From Lentisphaeria bacterium UBA1724 (GTDB taxonomy: Bacteria; Verrucomicrobiota; Lentisphaeria; Oligosphaerales; Oligosphaeraceae): 32,968 bases of DNA. The stretch lies in the NCBI GenBank assembly GCA_002315885.1, contig DCIO01000038.1, forward strand, positions 290 through 33,257, in the 5' to 3' direction. Of the stretch, positions 1-9,325 are shown piece by piece. The translations under genes and the position numbers were made by a program. Each line of letters opens with the position of its first letter. Within the stretch, counting starts at the first letter, position 1. The notes under the pieces were generated by a model. It was not told the origin of the DNA, searched no databases, and saw nothing but the letters and a program-made list of their open reading frames with translations.

Positions 1-125
1 TAGAGCCTCTAGATTTTCTAGCTAGCGTTTCTAGATCTAGATTTTCTAGCTAGTATTCGCGCGCACGGCGTTTAGAATTCTAGATTTTCTAGCTAGAGTC
101 TCTAGAGCTTCTAGCGAGCGCTTGT
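1..125. repeat. CTAG-rich repeat island
   Basis: An 18-bp unit, TCTAGATTTTCTAGCTAG, occurs three times without change, at 8-25, 36-53 and 79-96. Twelve CTAG tetranucleotides fall within the first 115 bases. CTAG is usually rare in bacterial DNA, so the density is not chance. The units contain nested palindromes and could form hairpins or bind a protein. The island is cut by the window edge, so its full size is unknown. The 13-mer at 1-13 recurs at 14798-14810. Function is not known. Confidence 0.85.
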
Positions 126-215
126 AGTCGGTGGGAATGTCTGGCAAGCGACCTATATTAATCGTCGTGTAGCAATAGAGTTTTGTTGTCTCCAACCGAG
201 ATTCTCATAAGAACT

Positions 216-1538
216 ATGACCAAGCGTTTTCTAGTCTTCCTTCTGGTATTTTCGCTGTCAGTCCTGGTGTGTCGGGCTCAAACTACGATCCCTGTGTCGT
301 CCACCGTCAATTCGCTTGTATCAATTACGCCGTGGGTAACCCGTGTTTCCGCCACCTCTGCAACAATTGGCATCGAGTTTTTCCAGGCAGTCGCCTCTGG
401 CATTCGTCTGTCGGCATCGGGGGATGCAGGCCCCCGCACGCAGTGGACGACGTCAAATGGCCTCATGCGTTTGCAGTCAATCCATCGTTTTGACCTGGCG
501 GATTTGGAGCCTGGCACTACATACGATTATGCAATCGTCGTTTTGGATGAAAGCATCCCGACGGAAGTGGAGGTCGCCAGTGGGCGATTTACCACGGCTC
601 CAGCAGGCTCCACAGACCACGTATTCTTTGCGGTGTCGGACAATCAGGTGTCTCCTCAAACGCGAATTGCCAACTTCGATGCCATGTTCAAGAACTGCGG
701 CATGGGGACTGCGGATTTCATTGCATCCCTGGGAGACCTGGATAGCACGTTCGACGACTTCAGAAGCATGTATTTCAAGACATTCTATGACGTCCTCGTC
801 GCCAATGGCTACGGTCGGCAGGCTCAAATCGTGCGGGGGAACCACGAATACCGCGGAAAAGAAACGGATTTGTATTTCGAATGCTTCGGGACAGGTTATT
901 ACGCATTCTCATTCGGTGATGTCTTCTACATCGTTTTGGACAACTTTGAGGACCAGATTCGGCACGACAGCACTCCTGCGCACTACACTCTGCGCAATTC
1001 CCTGGAAAGTTATATCGAAGCCGAAGCGCGGTGGTTTGAAGGGGTAATCCATTCCGAGGCGTGTCGCAATGCGTCCAAGCGCATTGTTCTGGCGCATACT
1101 GTCCCATTTGAATTCGAGAATAACTTCTATTTTCAGAATCTGAGTCGCGTTGTAGGCAAATACCTCTTCGGCTCCAATCCCGAGTGTCCTATCGACCTCT
1201 GGCTGTGTGGAGACATCCATTCTCCCTACCGTTTCGACCCCGTTGCAAAGACATTCTACGGTGCCAAACGCAAAGCCCATCCATATAAAATCAAGAGATA
1301 CAAGGCATTCGACCGCTCAGAGATTGCCTTCCCCGTGTTTGTGAATGACGGCCCAGATGGGGCGGGCGTTGATATCACCGTAACCAAATGCGCTGTCTCA
1401 CAAGATGGCATCCGACTGACACAGATGACGCCTGACGGCACTGTCATGGATGACGTGACATTCCGAAAGGGTCAGCCAGCCGAAATCCATTCCACCACCT
1501 TCGTGAATTACGACGAAAACTTTCATCCTTTGCCGTAA
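216..1538 (+). CDS. Secreted metallophosphoesterase, purple acid phosphatase-like
   Basis: This 440-residue protein probably hydrolyses phosphate esters outside the cytoplasm using a two-metal centre. I chose the ATG at 216 over the TTG at 183 because it gives a clean signal peptide (MTKRFLVFLLVFSLSVLVC) ending before RAQ. Residues of about 30-130 resemble the Fn3-like domain that precedes the catalytic domain in purple acid phosphatases. The calcineurin-like core follows with its motifs in order: D142, GD at 173-174, GNHE at 208-211, H294 and GDIH at 332-335. The last motif is GHxH in most family members, so the Asp is a small departure. It stands alone, 135 bp before the glycosidase gene, and no promoter or ribosome site is obvious. 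The family is clear; the substrate is unknown. Confidence 0.85.
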   Translation: MTKRFLVFLLVFSLSVLVCRAQTTIPVSSTVNSLVSITPWVTRVSATSATIGIEFFQAVASGIRLSASGDAGPRTQWTTSNGLMRLQSIHRFDLADLEPGTTYDYAIVVLDESIPTEVEVASGRFTTAPAGSTDHVFFAVSDNQVSPQTRIANFDAMFKNCGMGTADFIASLGDLDSTFDDFRSMYFKTFYDVLVANGYGRQAQIVRGNHEYRGKETDLYFECFGTGYYAFSFGDVFYIVLDNFEDQIRHDSTPAHYTLRNSLESYIEAEARWFEGVIHSEACRNASKRIVLAHTVPFEFENNFYFQNLSRVVGKYLFGSNPECPIDLWLCGDIHSPYRFDPVAKTFYGAKRKAHPYKIKRYKAFDRSEIAFPVFVNDGPDGAGVDITVTKCAVSQDGIRLTQMTPDGTVMDDVTFRKGQPAEIHSTTFVNYDENFHPLP

Positions 1539-1673
1539 GCCAGCGCAACGAAAGTTGGCAAGTCGCCGACGGTGCCGCAAAATATGGTAAGACGTCGCAA
1601 TAAGGCATGAAAAGCATGGTACATTAGGGTGTAGCATTGATTACGTCTCACCCTGTAACTGACCTACTCGACC

Positions 1674-4600
1674 ATGCAAAAATTCTTCCTTTCCTTTTTG
1701 GCATTTGCCCTGTCTCTGCCCCTGCTTGCTTTTGAGAATCTCATTCCCAACGACGGGACGTTTGAATCGGACGGCGGCTATTTCACCCGCTTTTGGTGCG
1801 ACCGCCCCAATGCGTTATCCTGGTCGGTAGTTTCTGGTGAATCGGGTCGTTGTCTGCAGGTACAGGTTCCTGCGGGTGTGGAGAAGAAGGGCATTTCCGG
1901 CGCGCCCTTTGCGGTGAAGGCGAATACGCTTTATACCTACCGCATGAAAGCGCAGGTGCCCGATGGGGTTGCCATTCAGGTGGCGCTGGTGAATTGCGAC
2001 TGGAAGGACACAACATTCATGTCCATGGGGCCCCTGGATGAAGAGGGTCGTTGCGCGGTGGAATTCACTCCCAAGTATACGGGCGACTACTGGGTGCTGT
2101 TGGAATTCACCAACATCTCCAACCGTGACGCGGTGGTTCGGATTGACGATGTGGAGTTCTTCCTGGGCAATACGCGGAAACTGGCCCTGGAGTCCATGGG
2201 TGAATCTGGCGTGAATTTGCTGAAGGGAAACAACGGCTACGAAGGCGGGGAGGGGTATTTCTCCAAGCTCTGGTGTGGTCAGGGCTGTCCCTGGATTCTC
2301 GTGGAGGGGGATGACGCGCCCCAGGGTGCCATGTATGTCACCACCACCGTGGATGCCAAGGACTGCCATTCCTACACGGGTTCCCCCATGTATTTCGACA
2401 ACGAAAAGCAGTATGTCTTTTCCTGCTGGATTCGGGCGGACAAGCCCCGGACGATGGAATTGATCAACGTCCAGACCAACTGGCAGGATTCCCAGTGGCA
2501 TCGTTTTGATGTCACCACGGAATGGCGTCGTGTCGAGGTGCCTTTTACGGTGAAACTGTCCTCGGATTATCGGATGATTCTGGAATTGATCAACCGAAAG
2601 TACGACGAGCCCGTGCAGGTCTTCTTCGATGGCGCAAAGGTGGAAATCGGCACCAAGGCGACCCCCTTTGTCCAGGAAAATAAACTCTACTCTGGCGCAA
2701 AACTCTACAGCGAGCACAATGGCATCTTCTTCCAGGACGAAAAGCCAGTCCTGAGTCTCCAGGCAATCGACCTGCGGGGCGACAAACCACAGGACGCCAC
2801 CTGGACCCTAACCGTCAATGACTATCAGCAGAATGTGGTTCTGGAGAGCAGCCAGCCTGCCCAATGGAATGAGAAGGGTATCTACAAGGCGGAAATCCCG
2901 ATGCCCGTGGATAAGCTGGGGCTCTTCGTCTATCGTGTGAAGTGGAGTGATGCGCAGGGCAAGAAGTTGAGCGAAGACATGGGCGTCTACACCGTCGTCC
3001 AGAAACCCCTGGCTGACGATCCTGAGGTGACGCCCTATCTGGGTGTCAACAGCAACGTCCCCAATGGCGTGGAGCGGTTGGGTGTGCGTTGGACGGAGGC
3101 GGATGTCAAGTGGCTCTCGCTGATGCCCAACCCCAACACGATTGACTACGAGTCTCACCTGCGCCGTTTCCACGATTTGAAGTCCCGTGGTTTCAAGGTG
3201 AAACTCTCGCTGGTGCACCTGCCTGGTTCCCCCAACTGGGTCCATCGTCCCGAGGAAGCCGCCGAGGCGAAGAAGTGGGGCATTCCCGAGAGCCAGGGCT
3301 TCTTTGGCACGGACGAGGCGATGGAGAAGCTCTCCGTGGCATTCGAGGAACTCATCCGCCGTGCGGGTGACGACATCGATTTGCTGGAAATCGGCGGTGA
3401 GGACGAGCTGATTTCGGGTTCGGAGCCCTACTACCGCAAGAAGTATCCTCAGTTTGTGCGCCAGCACGGCCACGTCTATGGTCCCGTCTGTACCGATTTG
3501 GCGAAGATTACCACGCTCTATCTGCAGGCCGCCAAGCGTGCCAATCCCACATTGCCCATCGCGGCGGGCCGTCCCTCCGGTGGTTCTCCCCAGGTGCAGG
3601 ACTTCCCCTTCTCCCGTGAAGTCCTGAGCCAGGTGGATGGCGAATTCCAGTATTTCCCCATGGATTGCTACTCTTTCAAGATGCGCTATCTGGATCCCTC
3701 CAACATGCCCAACATCGGTTCCCCGAACCGTGAATACCAGAGCGTCTTCAAGAACGCCAACGCCATGACACAGACGTACCTGCAGGGCCAGAAGCCCTTC
3801 GTCTCCGAATACGGCTTCGCCATTGACAACCGCCTGGCACCCGACCATCCCCTCCAGCAGGAGGAGACCCGCCGCATGACCTCCGCGGTGCTGACCGCGC
3901 GTCTGCTTGGGTCGCCCTTCTTCTTCTGGTTCAATACCATGGGTTGCGTGGAATCCAGCTACTTCGACTACGGCATGTGGCACGAGGATACGCCCATGCT
4001 CCTGATTCCCGCCATGAGCCAGGTGGCGCGTGTGGTGGAACGCGTCCGTCAATATGACAGCCGCCTGGGCACCGAGGACTCCAACCTGAAACTGGGCGTC
4101 TTCGGTCAGAAGGATATCGCTTATCTAGTGCTGTGGACGGAACAGAATGACAACGCGGTGAAGCTCACTCTCCCCGAAGGCGTCAAGTGCGTGGATTTCC
4201 TGGGGAATGCGGTTGAGGTGCCCGCAGACGGCGTCTTCACCGCACATCTGCTGCCCACATACATCTCCCTGGAAGGGGAGGGCGCATACGATGCCCTCCA
4301 CGCGGCTCTGGAAAGCGCCGAGGACCGCGCCAATGGCCTCACTTGCTCCCTGAAGCTGGAGGCCGGACGAAAGGGCGCGTTGATTGTCAAGCATTTGGAT
4401 GCGGAGTCCACCGAGGCCGCACGGGTGGCCTATTCCTTCGGCGACAGCACCCCCAAGACCGCCTCCAAGAAAGCAGGAAAAGCATTCCCTTGGGTTATCC
4501 CCCTGACGGATATCCCCGGCGAGGCCAGCGAAATGGCCGTCACCCTGACGGATTCCAAGAAGGCCTCCACCACAGTCGTCATGTCACTCTCTCCCACGAA

Positions 4601-5195
4601 ACTCTCCAAGGGTGAGAATTTCATCCGGGAATTTGGTGACGCCCGCAAGGACATCATTCCTCCCGATCCCTGGATTCGCTGGGATGGCAGCAGCGACCTG
4701 GGCGGCAAGATCTACATGGAATTGAATGGGCAGAAGCTGGTGGTCAAGGCGGAAATCACCGACGATACCCACAAGAACAACCAGACTGGCGAGATGCTTT
4801 GGAATGGCGATTGCTTCCAGTTCGCCATCCTGCCCGAGGTGGTGGTGACTGCGGATCCCACTGCAATTGGCTATGGTCCCAAGGATGTGGAAATCGGCGT
4901 GGCCTTGACGGCCAATGGCCCCGAATGCGTGGTCTTCCGAGGTGAATACAACGCACCGCTGAACGCGGGACAGGAGTGCCAGGTGACTCGCGACGACGCC
5001 AAGGGTGTCACCACCTATCGCATCGAGCTGGACTGCGAGGCTCTCGGGTTGGTCCGAAAGGGACAGTATTTCCGATTCGCCAGCGTGGTCTTCGATGACG
5101 ACGAGGGCTCCGGACAGTCCTACTGGTTCCAGACTTCCCCCGGCATCACCGGTACCAAGAATGTCAACCTCTTCCAGCTCTTCCAAATGCCGTAA
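1674..5195 (+). CDS. Secreted multidomain glycoside hydrolase, clan GH-A-like
   Basis: This 1173-residue protein starts with a signal peptide (about residues 1-19). Two related carbohydrate-binding-type modules follow, at about 20-165 and 175-325. Both open with an N-L-x(4-5)-G-x-E/Y-x-x-x-G-Y-F pattern typical of CBM4/9-like beta-sandwiches. A linker or Ig-like part runs to about 440, then a probable TIM barrel from about 450 to 830. Barrel candidates for the catalytic acids are E572 or E576 (LLEIGGEDE) and E712 (KPFVSEYGF), by analogy with GH39-type enzymes. The C-terminal part (about 1010-1173) resembles a CBM9/DOMON-like sugar-binding domain. It heads a run of hydrolase genes, with 45 bp before the next. 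I cannot assign a GH family number. A secreted polysaccharide or glycoconjugate hydrolase is the best reading. Confidence 0.75.
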   Translation: MQKFFLSFLAFALSLPLLAFENLIPNDGTFESDGGYFTRFWCDRPNALSWSVVSGESGRCLQVQVPAGVEKKGISGAPFAVKANTLYTYRMKAQVPDGVAIQVALVNCDWKDTTFMSMGPLDEEGRCAVEFTPKYTGDYWVLLEFTNISNRDAVVRIDDVEFFLGNTRKLALESMGESGVNLLKGNNGYEGGEGYFSKLWCGQGCPWILVEGDDAPQGAMYVTTTVDAKDCHSYTGSPMYFDNEKQYVFSCWIRADKPRTMELINVQTNWQDSQWHRFDVTTEWRRVEVPFTVKLSSDYRMILELINRKYDEPVQVFFDGAKVEIGTKATPFVQENKLYSGAKLYSEHNGIFFQDEKPVLSLQAIDLRGDKPQDATWTLTVNDYQQNVVLESSQPAQWNEKGIYKAEIPMPVDKLGLFVYRVKWSDAQGKKLSEDMGVYTVVQKPLADDPEVTPYLGVNSNVPNGVERLGVRWTEADVKWLSLMPNPNTIDYESHLRRFHDLKSRGFKVKLSLVHLPGSPNWVHRPEEAAEAKKWGIPESQGFFGTDEAMEKLSVAFEELIRRAGDDIDLLEIGGEDELISGSEPYYRKKYPQFVRQHGHVYGPVCTDLAKITTLYLQAAKRANPTLPIAAGRPSGGSPQVQDFPFSREVLSQVDGEFQYFPMDCYSFKMRYLDPSNMPNIGSPNREYQSVFKNANAMTQTYLQGQKPFVSEYGFAIDNRLAPDHPLQQEETRRMTSAVLTARLLGSPFFFWFNTMGCVESSYFDYGMWHEDTPMLLIPAMSQVARVVERVRQYDSRLGTEDSNLKLGVFGQKDIAYLVLWTEQNDNAVKLTLPEGVKCVDFLGNAVEVPADGVFTAHLLPTYISLEGEGAYDALHAALESAEDRANGLTCSLKLEAGRKGALIVKHLDAESTEAARVAYSFGDSTPKTASKKAGKAFPWVIPLTDIPGEASEMAVTLTDSKKASTTVVMSLSPTKLSKGENFIREFGDARKDIIPPDPWIRWDGSSDLGGKIYMELNGQKLVVKAEITDDTHKNNQTGEMLWNGDCFQFAILPEVVVTADPTAIGYGPKDVEIGVALTANGPECVVFRGEYNAPLNAGQECQVTRDDAKGVTTYRIELDCEALGLVRKGQYFRFASVVFDDDEGSGQSYWFQTSPGITGTKNVNLFQLFQMP

Positions 5196-5240
5196 AATTC
5201 GTCGCAACAAAATTGCGGCGCACAGAACCATTTGAATCCC

Positions 5241-6548
5241 ATGAAAACCCTTCTGACATCATTGGCTACCATCATGACCACCGTGCTTCTTGCCGCTCCT
5301 GCTGAATTGAAATTGCTGGATGACTGGGCGGTTCAGGTTAGTTACGATGGCAAGACGGGGGTGGTGGAAATCGCGCCGCCGGAGGTCCATGTGGTCTCCA
5401 ATGAACGACATACTGCATTGCAGGACTACAATCCCAAGGCAGGGGGCTGGTGCCGTGGCACGAAGCTGGATGGCATTGTGGCCATGGAGTGCACCACACG
5501 TTTTGGGTACTGCCCCGGTACGCTGAAAGTCAAATCCAGCGATGGCGCGGATGCGGTCATCTACGAAGACGGCAAGGATTACCAGCTCACCGAGGACTGG
5601 GGGACCGTTGGGCGGCTTCCCGAAGGCCGCATTGGCGCAAATCAGGCCGTCTTCTTCGATTATGCGCATACGCTCCTGCGTATCGACTCCATCGTGCAGG
5701 ACAAGGCGGGGCAGTTTGCTGTGCGTCAGGGCAGGGAGGATTCCGCCACGCCACCGCTGCCTGCCCTTCAGGAGGGCGATACCCGTCTGGCGAATATCTG
5801 GGTTAAAGCGGGACTCAAGAAGCTGACCGACGGCGAACTCCTGCCCATTCTGGAGACGTCTTTCCCCGAGGAATTGCGCCCCGCGCCTGGCATTGCAGAG
5901 GCGTTGTTGCCTAAGACATACGTAAAGCTCCAAAAGGGCGAGGCGGTACGGATTCTGGCCTGGGGCGACAGTGTGACCGTGGGAACCTTCCTCAAGACTT
6001 ATCCCGAAGGACGCTGGCAGGAACGTTTCGTGGCATGGCTACGCACGCAATTCCCGAAAGCCGACATCCAGCTGGAGACCGTTGCCTGGGGGGGCCGAAC
6101 CACTACCTCTTTCCTGAATGAACCCACGGGTTCCGAATACAACTACCAGGAGCAGGTGCTGGCAAAGAAGCCCGACCTCATCATCTCCGAATTCGTCAAT
6201 GACGCGGGATTCAGCCGGGACTTCACCCTGGAGCGCTACGGGAAGCTCCAGAAGGACTTCCAGGCGAATGGCATGGAGTGGATTATCCTCACCCCCCATT
6301 ACGTCCGCCCCGACTGGATGGGCCTTACTGACGAAAAGGAAATCGACCAGGATCCCCGGGCATACGTGCAGGCGCTGCGGGAATTCTCCGTGGGGAACCA
6401 GGTGGCGTTGGCGGATGCGTCTCTCCGCTGGGGGCGTTTCTGGCGTCAGGGCATACCCTATTCCAGTCTGATGATGAATTGCATCAACCACCCCAATGAA
6501 GAGGGCATGGCGCTCTTCGTGGAGGCTCTGAAAGATCTCTTCCGATAA
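5241..6548 (+). CDS. Secreted SGNH/GDSL-type esterase
   Basis: This 435-residue protein probably removes acetyl or other acyl groups from sugars. The ATG at 5241 gives a signal peptide ending near LLAAPA; a TTG nine bases upstream is less likely. The N-terminal 200 residues form a separate beta-rich domain of unknown role. The SGNH core starts near residue 235. It contains the nucleophile motif AWGDS (S244), a downstream GGRT glycine block, FVNDAG with the oxyanion Asn, and the NCINHP block with catalytic H417. The NxINHP form is common in SGNH carbohydrate esterases. It lies 45 bp after the glycosidase and 25 bp before the alpha/beta hydrolase, so the three are probably co-transcribed. The fold is clear; the substrate is inferred from neighbours. 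Confidence 0.85.
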   Translation: MKTLLTSLATIMTTVLLAAPAELKLLDDWAVQVSYDGKTGVVEIAPPEVHVVSNERHTALQDYNPKAGGWCRGTKLDGIVAMECTTRFGYCPGTLKVKSSDGADAVIYEDGKDYQLTEDWGTVGRLPEGRIGANQAVFFDYAHTLLRIDSIVQDKAGQFAVRQGREDSATPPLPALQEGDTRLANIWVKAGLKKLTDGELLPILETSFPEELRPAPGIAEALLPKTYVKLQKGEAVRILAWGDSVTVGTFLKTYPEGRWQERFVAWLRTQFPKADIQLETVAWGGRTTTSFLNEPTGSEYNYQEQVLAKKPDLIISEFVNDAGFSRDFTLERYGKLQKDFQANGMEWIILTPHYVRPDWMGLTDEKEIDQDPRAYVQALREFSVGNQVALADASLRWGRFWRQGIPYSSLMMNCINHPNEEGMALFVEALKDLFR

Positions 6549-6573
6549 CATTCTGATAGAAAGACTCACAATC

Positions 6574-7389
6574 ATGTCCATTTGCATTCCTTCCGATTGG
6601 CCAGTTGATATCTGGTATGGCTCCAAACGCCATCATTTCACCGTGGATGGTTGCCCCGCATGGGTGGTTGAACCCGAATGCCCGTCGCCGGATAACCGCT
6701 GGAGTTGGACACCACAGTGGTCCGAGTCCTTCGTGCGTGAGGTCGGCACGGTGGAGCTCCTGAAGCACGGCTTCTACCACGCATTCGTGGATGTCTTCCA
6801 GTTCCGCTGCTCTCCCAAGGGCATCGACATCATGCGCCATTTCCAGTCCAAATTGGTGGGCATGGGTCTCTCACCCAAGGTGAATCTCATCGGCATGAGC
6901 TGGGGCGGCTTCTTCTCCCTGCGATACACCGCGGAGAATCCCGACCGCGTCCAGGCAATCTACCTGGATGCGCCTGTCTGCGATGCCTCAGACGGCCACC
7001 CCAGCGCGGGCTCCCGTCTGCAGATCATCATGGAGCAATACGGCATGACACAGGAGGAGCTGAAGACCTCCGAATGCAACCCCCTCAATGCCGCCAAACG
7101 CATCGTTGCCGCAAAGGTGCCGATTTTCGCCACCATCAGCGACTCCGATGACGTAGTCAAGCCCGACCTCAATTTCAATGTGCTGGCAAAACGCCTGGAG
7201 GAGGCGGGAGCTACCATCATCCCCCTGAACTGGAATAACGATGGCGTCCCCTTCGACCAACTGGACAAGGATATCCAGGATGTGAAGGGCGCCAAGGTCT
7301 TCCTCTTCCATCGTTCCATGTGGGGACACCATCCCCATGGCTTCCACGATCCAACACCCTGCCTCCTCTTCCATTGGCGCTCAAGATAA
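6574..7389 (+). CDS. Alpha/beta hydrolase (esterase-like)
   Basis: This 271-residue protein has no signal peptide and is probably cytoplasmic. The nucleophile elbow GMSWGG (S109) is a clear G-x-S-x-G motif. A later SDSDDVVKP segment supplies the likely acid, and a His-rich end (WGHHPHGFHD) supplies the catalytic His. No conserved substrate motif is recognisable. It could be an acyl esterase acting on sugars taken up after the secreted esterase and glycosidase have worked. Its TAA stop forms the first bases of a 7-bp tandem repeat array that runs into the intergenic region, so repeat growth has reached the end of this gene. Confidence 0.75.
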   Translation: MSICIPSDWPVDIWYGSKRHHFTVDGCPAWVVEPECPSPDNRWSWTPQWSESFVREVGTVELLKHGFYHAFVDVFQFRCSPKGIDIMRHFQSKLVGMGLSPKVNLIGMSWGGFFSLRYTAENPDRVQAIYLDAPVCDASDGHPSAGSRLQIIMEQYGMTQEELKTSECNPLNAAKRIVAAKVPIFATISDSDDVVKPDLNFNVLAKRLEEAGATIIPLNWNNDGVPFDQLDKDIQDVKGAKVFLFHRSMWGHHPHGFHDPTPCLLFHWRSR

Positions 7390-7419
7390 TGCTTAATGCG
7401 TAATGCTTAATGCGTAATG
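7387..7419 (+). repeat. 7-bp tandem array TAATGCK (left arm)
   Basis: Units TAATGCT, TAATGCG, TAATGCT, TAATGCG and a partial TAATG follow each other without gaps. The first unit contains the stop codon of the alpha/beta hydrolase. The reverse complement of a unit (AGCATTA) differs by one base from the unit of the array at 7476-7537, so the two arrays form an imperfect inverted repeat around a 56-base loop. In RNA most of the differences become G-U pairs. Confidence 0.9.
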
Positions 7420-7475
7420 TTGGATGGGGAAGTGTCCCCATACCCCTCTTAGCCATTTTTCTGCGTTCTATCCTT

Positions 7476-7537
7476 CATTGAGCATTGAGCATTGAGCATT
7501 GAGCATTGAGCATTGAGCATTGAGCATTAAGCATTGA
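7476..7537 (+). repeat. 7-bp tandem array CATTGAG (right arm)
   Basis: Seven exact CATTGAG units (7476-7524) are followed by CATTAAG and CATTGAA, ending three bases before the GH2 start codon. The array therefore occupies the whole place where a ribosome binding site would lie. It can pair with the array at 7387-7419 to give a long hairpin, which could slow transcription or hide the start of the GH2 gene. Slippage could change its length between strains. Confidence 0.95.
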
Positions 7538-7539
7538 AA

Positions 7540-9303
7540 ATGATCCCTCGTCCTGAATATCCCCGGATGCAGTTCCGGCGCAATGATTGGCTGAACCTGA
7601 ATGGCGAATGGACCTACGAATTCGACATGGCGAATTCCGGGGAAGAGCGGGGTTTGGCGAAGAGCCAGGGTTTTGCCCAGAAGATTACGGTGCCCTTTGC
7701 ACCCGAGACACCGCTCTCGGGCGTCAATTATACGGATTTTATCACGGGGATCTTCTACCATCGGAAGGTGACGATTCCCGCAGAGTGGACGAACCGCCGC
7801 ATTCTCCTGAATTTCGGTGCAGTCTACTACGAGTCGAGAGTCTGGTGGAATGGCGAGGAAGTATCCTATCATCACGGCGGCAGCACTCCTTTCTCCGTGG
7901 ATTTGACGGGAAAGGCGGAGGCTGGCGGGACCTACGACTTGGTGGTGGAAGCCCGTAGCGATGTCCGCAGCACAGTCCAGAGCAATGGCAAGCAGTGCAT
8001 GTATGCCTCCTCCAAGGGCTGTTCCTACAAGCGCACCACGGGCATTTGGCAGACGGTGGATTTGGAGGCCGCGGGAATGGTTGGTCTCCAGGATTGCCGC
8101 GTTGTGGCGGATTACGACAACGGCGCCTTTGTCTTCCAGCCCGCGTTTTTCGGGGAAGCCCAGGGCGCTACTCTGGAAATCCAGGTGCTGGATGGTGAGA
8201 GTGTGGTGGCTTCTGGTACTTGTGCCGCCACCCTGACTGCCACGATGGTGCTGAAGTTGGAGAATCCCCGTGATTGGTCTCCCGACGACCCCTTCCTCTA
8301 CGGCATCAAATATATCGTGCGGGACGCAAAGGGGCAGGTCACGGATACGGTGGACTCCTACGCAGGCATGCGGAAAGTCCACGTGTCAGGCAATCGTCTC
8401 TGCCTGAACAACCATCCGATTTTCCTGCGGATGGTGCTGGACCAGGGCTTCTATCCCGAAGGCAATTGGACCGCCCCCTCCGATGAGGCGCTTCTGAAGG
8501 ACATCCAGTTTGCCAAGGCATGCGGTTTTAATGCCGCCCGCCTGCACCAGAAGGTCTTCGAACCACGCTATCTCTACCACGCCGACCGACTGGGGTATCT
8601 GGTCTGGGGAGAATTCCCCTGCTGGGGACAGGGCTGGTGCCAGATCTTTTTCCAGGAACCCACCAATGTCTATGAGTCCTTCACCAATTTCATGCAGGAG
8701 TGGGGCGAGGAAGTCCTGCGGGACAGAAACCACCCCTCTATCCTCATCTGGACGCCGTTGAACGAAAGCGACTTCCATACCACCTCAAAAAACAAGAACC
8801 GCTTCCGGGAAGGCGTGCGGCGGCTGTATGATTTCACGAAGATGCTGGATCCCACTCGTCCCGTCCATGACGACAGCGGTTGGGGACACGCGAAGACGGA
8901 CATCTGGAGCATCCACGCGTATTGCGCCTCTGCGGGCGAAATGGAGCGCTGGATACTGCCCAACCGGGAATGCGGCTTCCCCACAGTCCGTCCGGAATTC
9001 GACACGGGCTACGCAGGCCAGCCCTACTATGTGGACGAATTCGGCGGCTTCCGTTACATCCCTGCGGAATTCCGTGAGAAGACCCAGGAGGGCTGGGGCT
9101 ACCACGGCATGGAGATGCAGAGCGCCGAGGAGTTGATTGAGCGCATCAAAGAGCAGGTGGTTCTGATGAACGAGACACCAGGCATCAGCGGATGGTGCTA
9201 CACGCAGCTCACGGATGTGGAGCAGGAACAGAACGGCCTGATGACCTACGACCGTATTCCCAAGGCCACTCCCGAGCAATTCCAGCAGGCGTTCCTTGCG
9301 TAA
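7540..9303 (+). CDS. GH2 family glycoside hydrolase
   Basis: This 587-residue protein has the GH2 layout: an N-terminal sugar-binding beta-sandwich (about 15-170, with the RNDWLNLNGEW opening), an Ig-like domain (about 170-275) and a TIM barrel (about 280-585). The acid/base is E409 in WTPLNESD, and the nucleophile is E500 in YVDEFGG. It probably cleaves terminal beta-galactosides, beta-glucuronides or similar residues. There is no signal peptide, which suggests that it acts on imported oligosaccharides. It ends soon after the barrel, so it lacks the extra C-terminal domains of LacZ-type enzymes. I chose the ATG at 7540 over a TTG at 7534 that lies inside the repeat array. The substrate is not determined. 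Confidence 0.88.
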   Translation: MIPRPEYPRMQFRRNDWLNLNGEWTYEFDMANSGEERGLAKSQGFAQKITVPFAPETPLSGVNYTDFITGIFYHRKVTIPAEWTNRRILLNFGAVYYESRVWWNGEEVSYHHGGSTPFSVDLTGKAEAGGTYDLVVEARSDVRSTVQSNGKQCMYASSKGCSYKRTTGIWQTVDLEAAGMVGLQDCRVVADYDNGAFVFQPAFFGEAQGATLEIQVLDGESVVASGTCAATLTATMVLKLENPRDWSPDDPFLYGIKYIVRDAKGQVTDTVDSYAGMRKVHVSGNRLCLNNHPIFLRMVLDQGFYPEGNWTAPSDEALLKDIQFAKACGFNAARLHQKVFEPRYLYHADRLGYLVWGEFPCWGQGWCQIFFQEPTNVYESFTNFMQEWGEEVLRDRNHPSILIWTPLNESDFHTTSKNKNRFREGVRRLYDFTKMLDPTRPVHDDSGWGHAKTDIWSIHAYCASAGEMERWILPNRECGFPTVRPEFDTGYAGQPYYVDEFGGFRYIPAEFREKTQEGWGYHGMEMQSAEELIERIKEQVVLMNETPGISGWCYTQLTDVEQEQNGLMTYDRIPKATPEQFQQAFLA

Positions 9304-9325
9304 AACCTAGATTTCTCTTCCACGT

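Noticed and set aside
2808..4052. A 414-residue open frame on the minus strand inside the large glycosidase
   Set aside because: It lies opposite the barrel region of a well-supported gene and has no signal peptide, motif or ribosome site.
7476..7537. A CRISPR-like array
   Set aside because: The units are 7 bp with no spacers between them and no cas genes are nearby.
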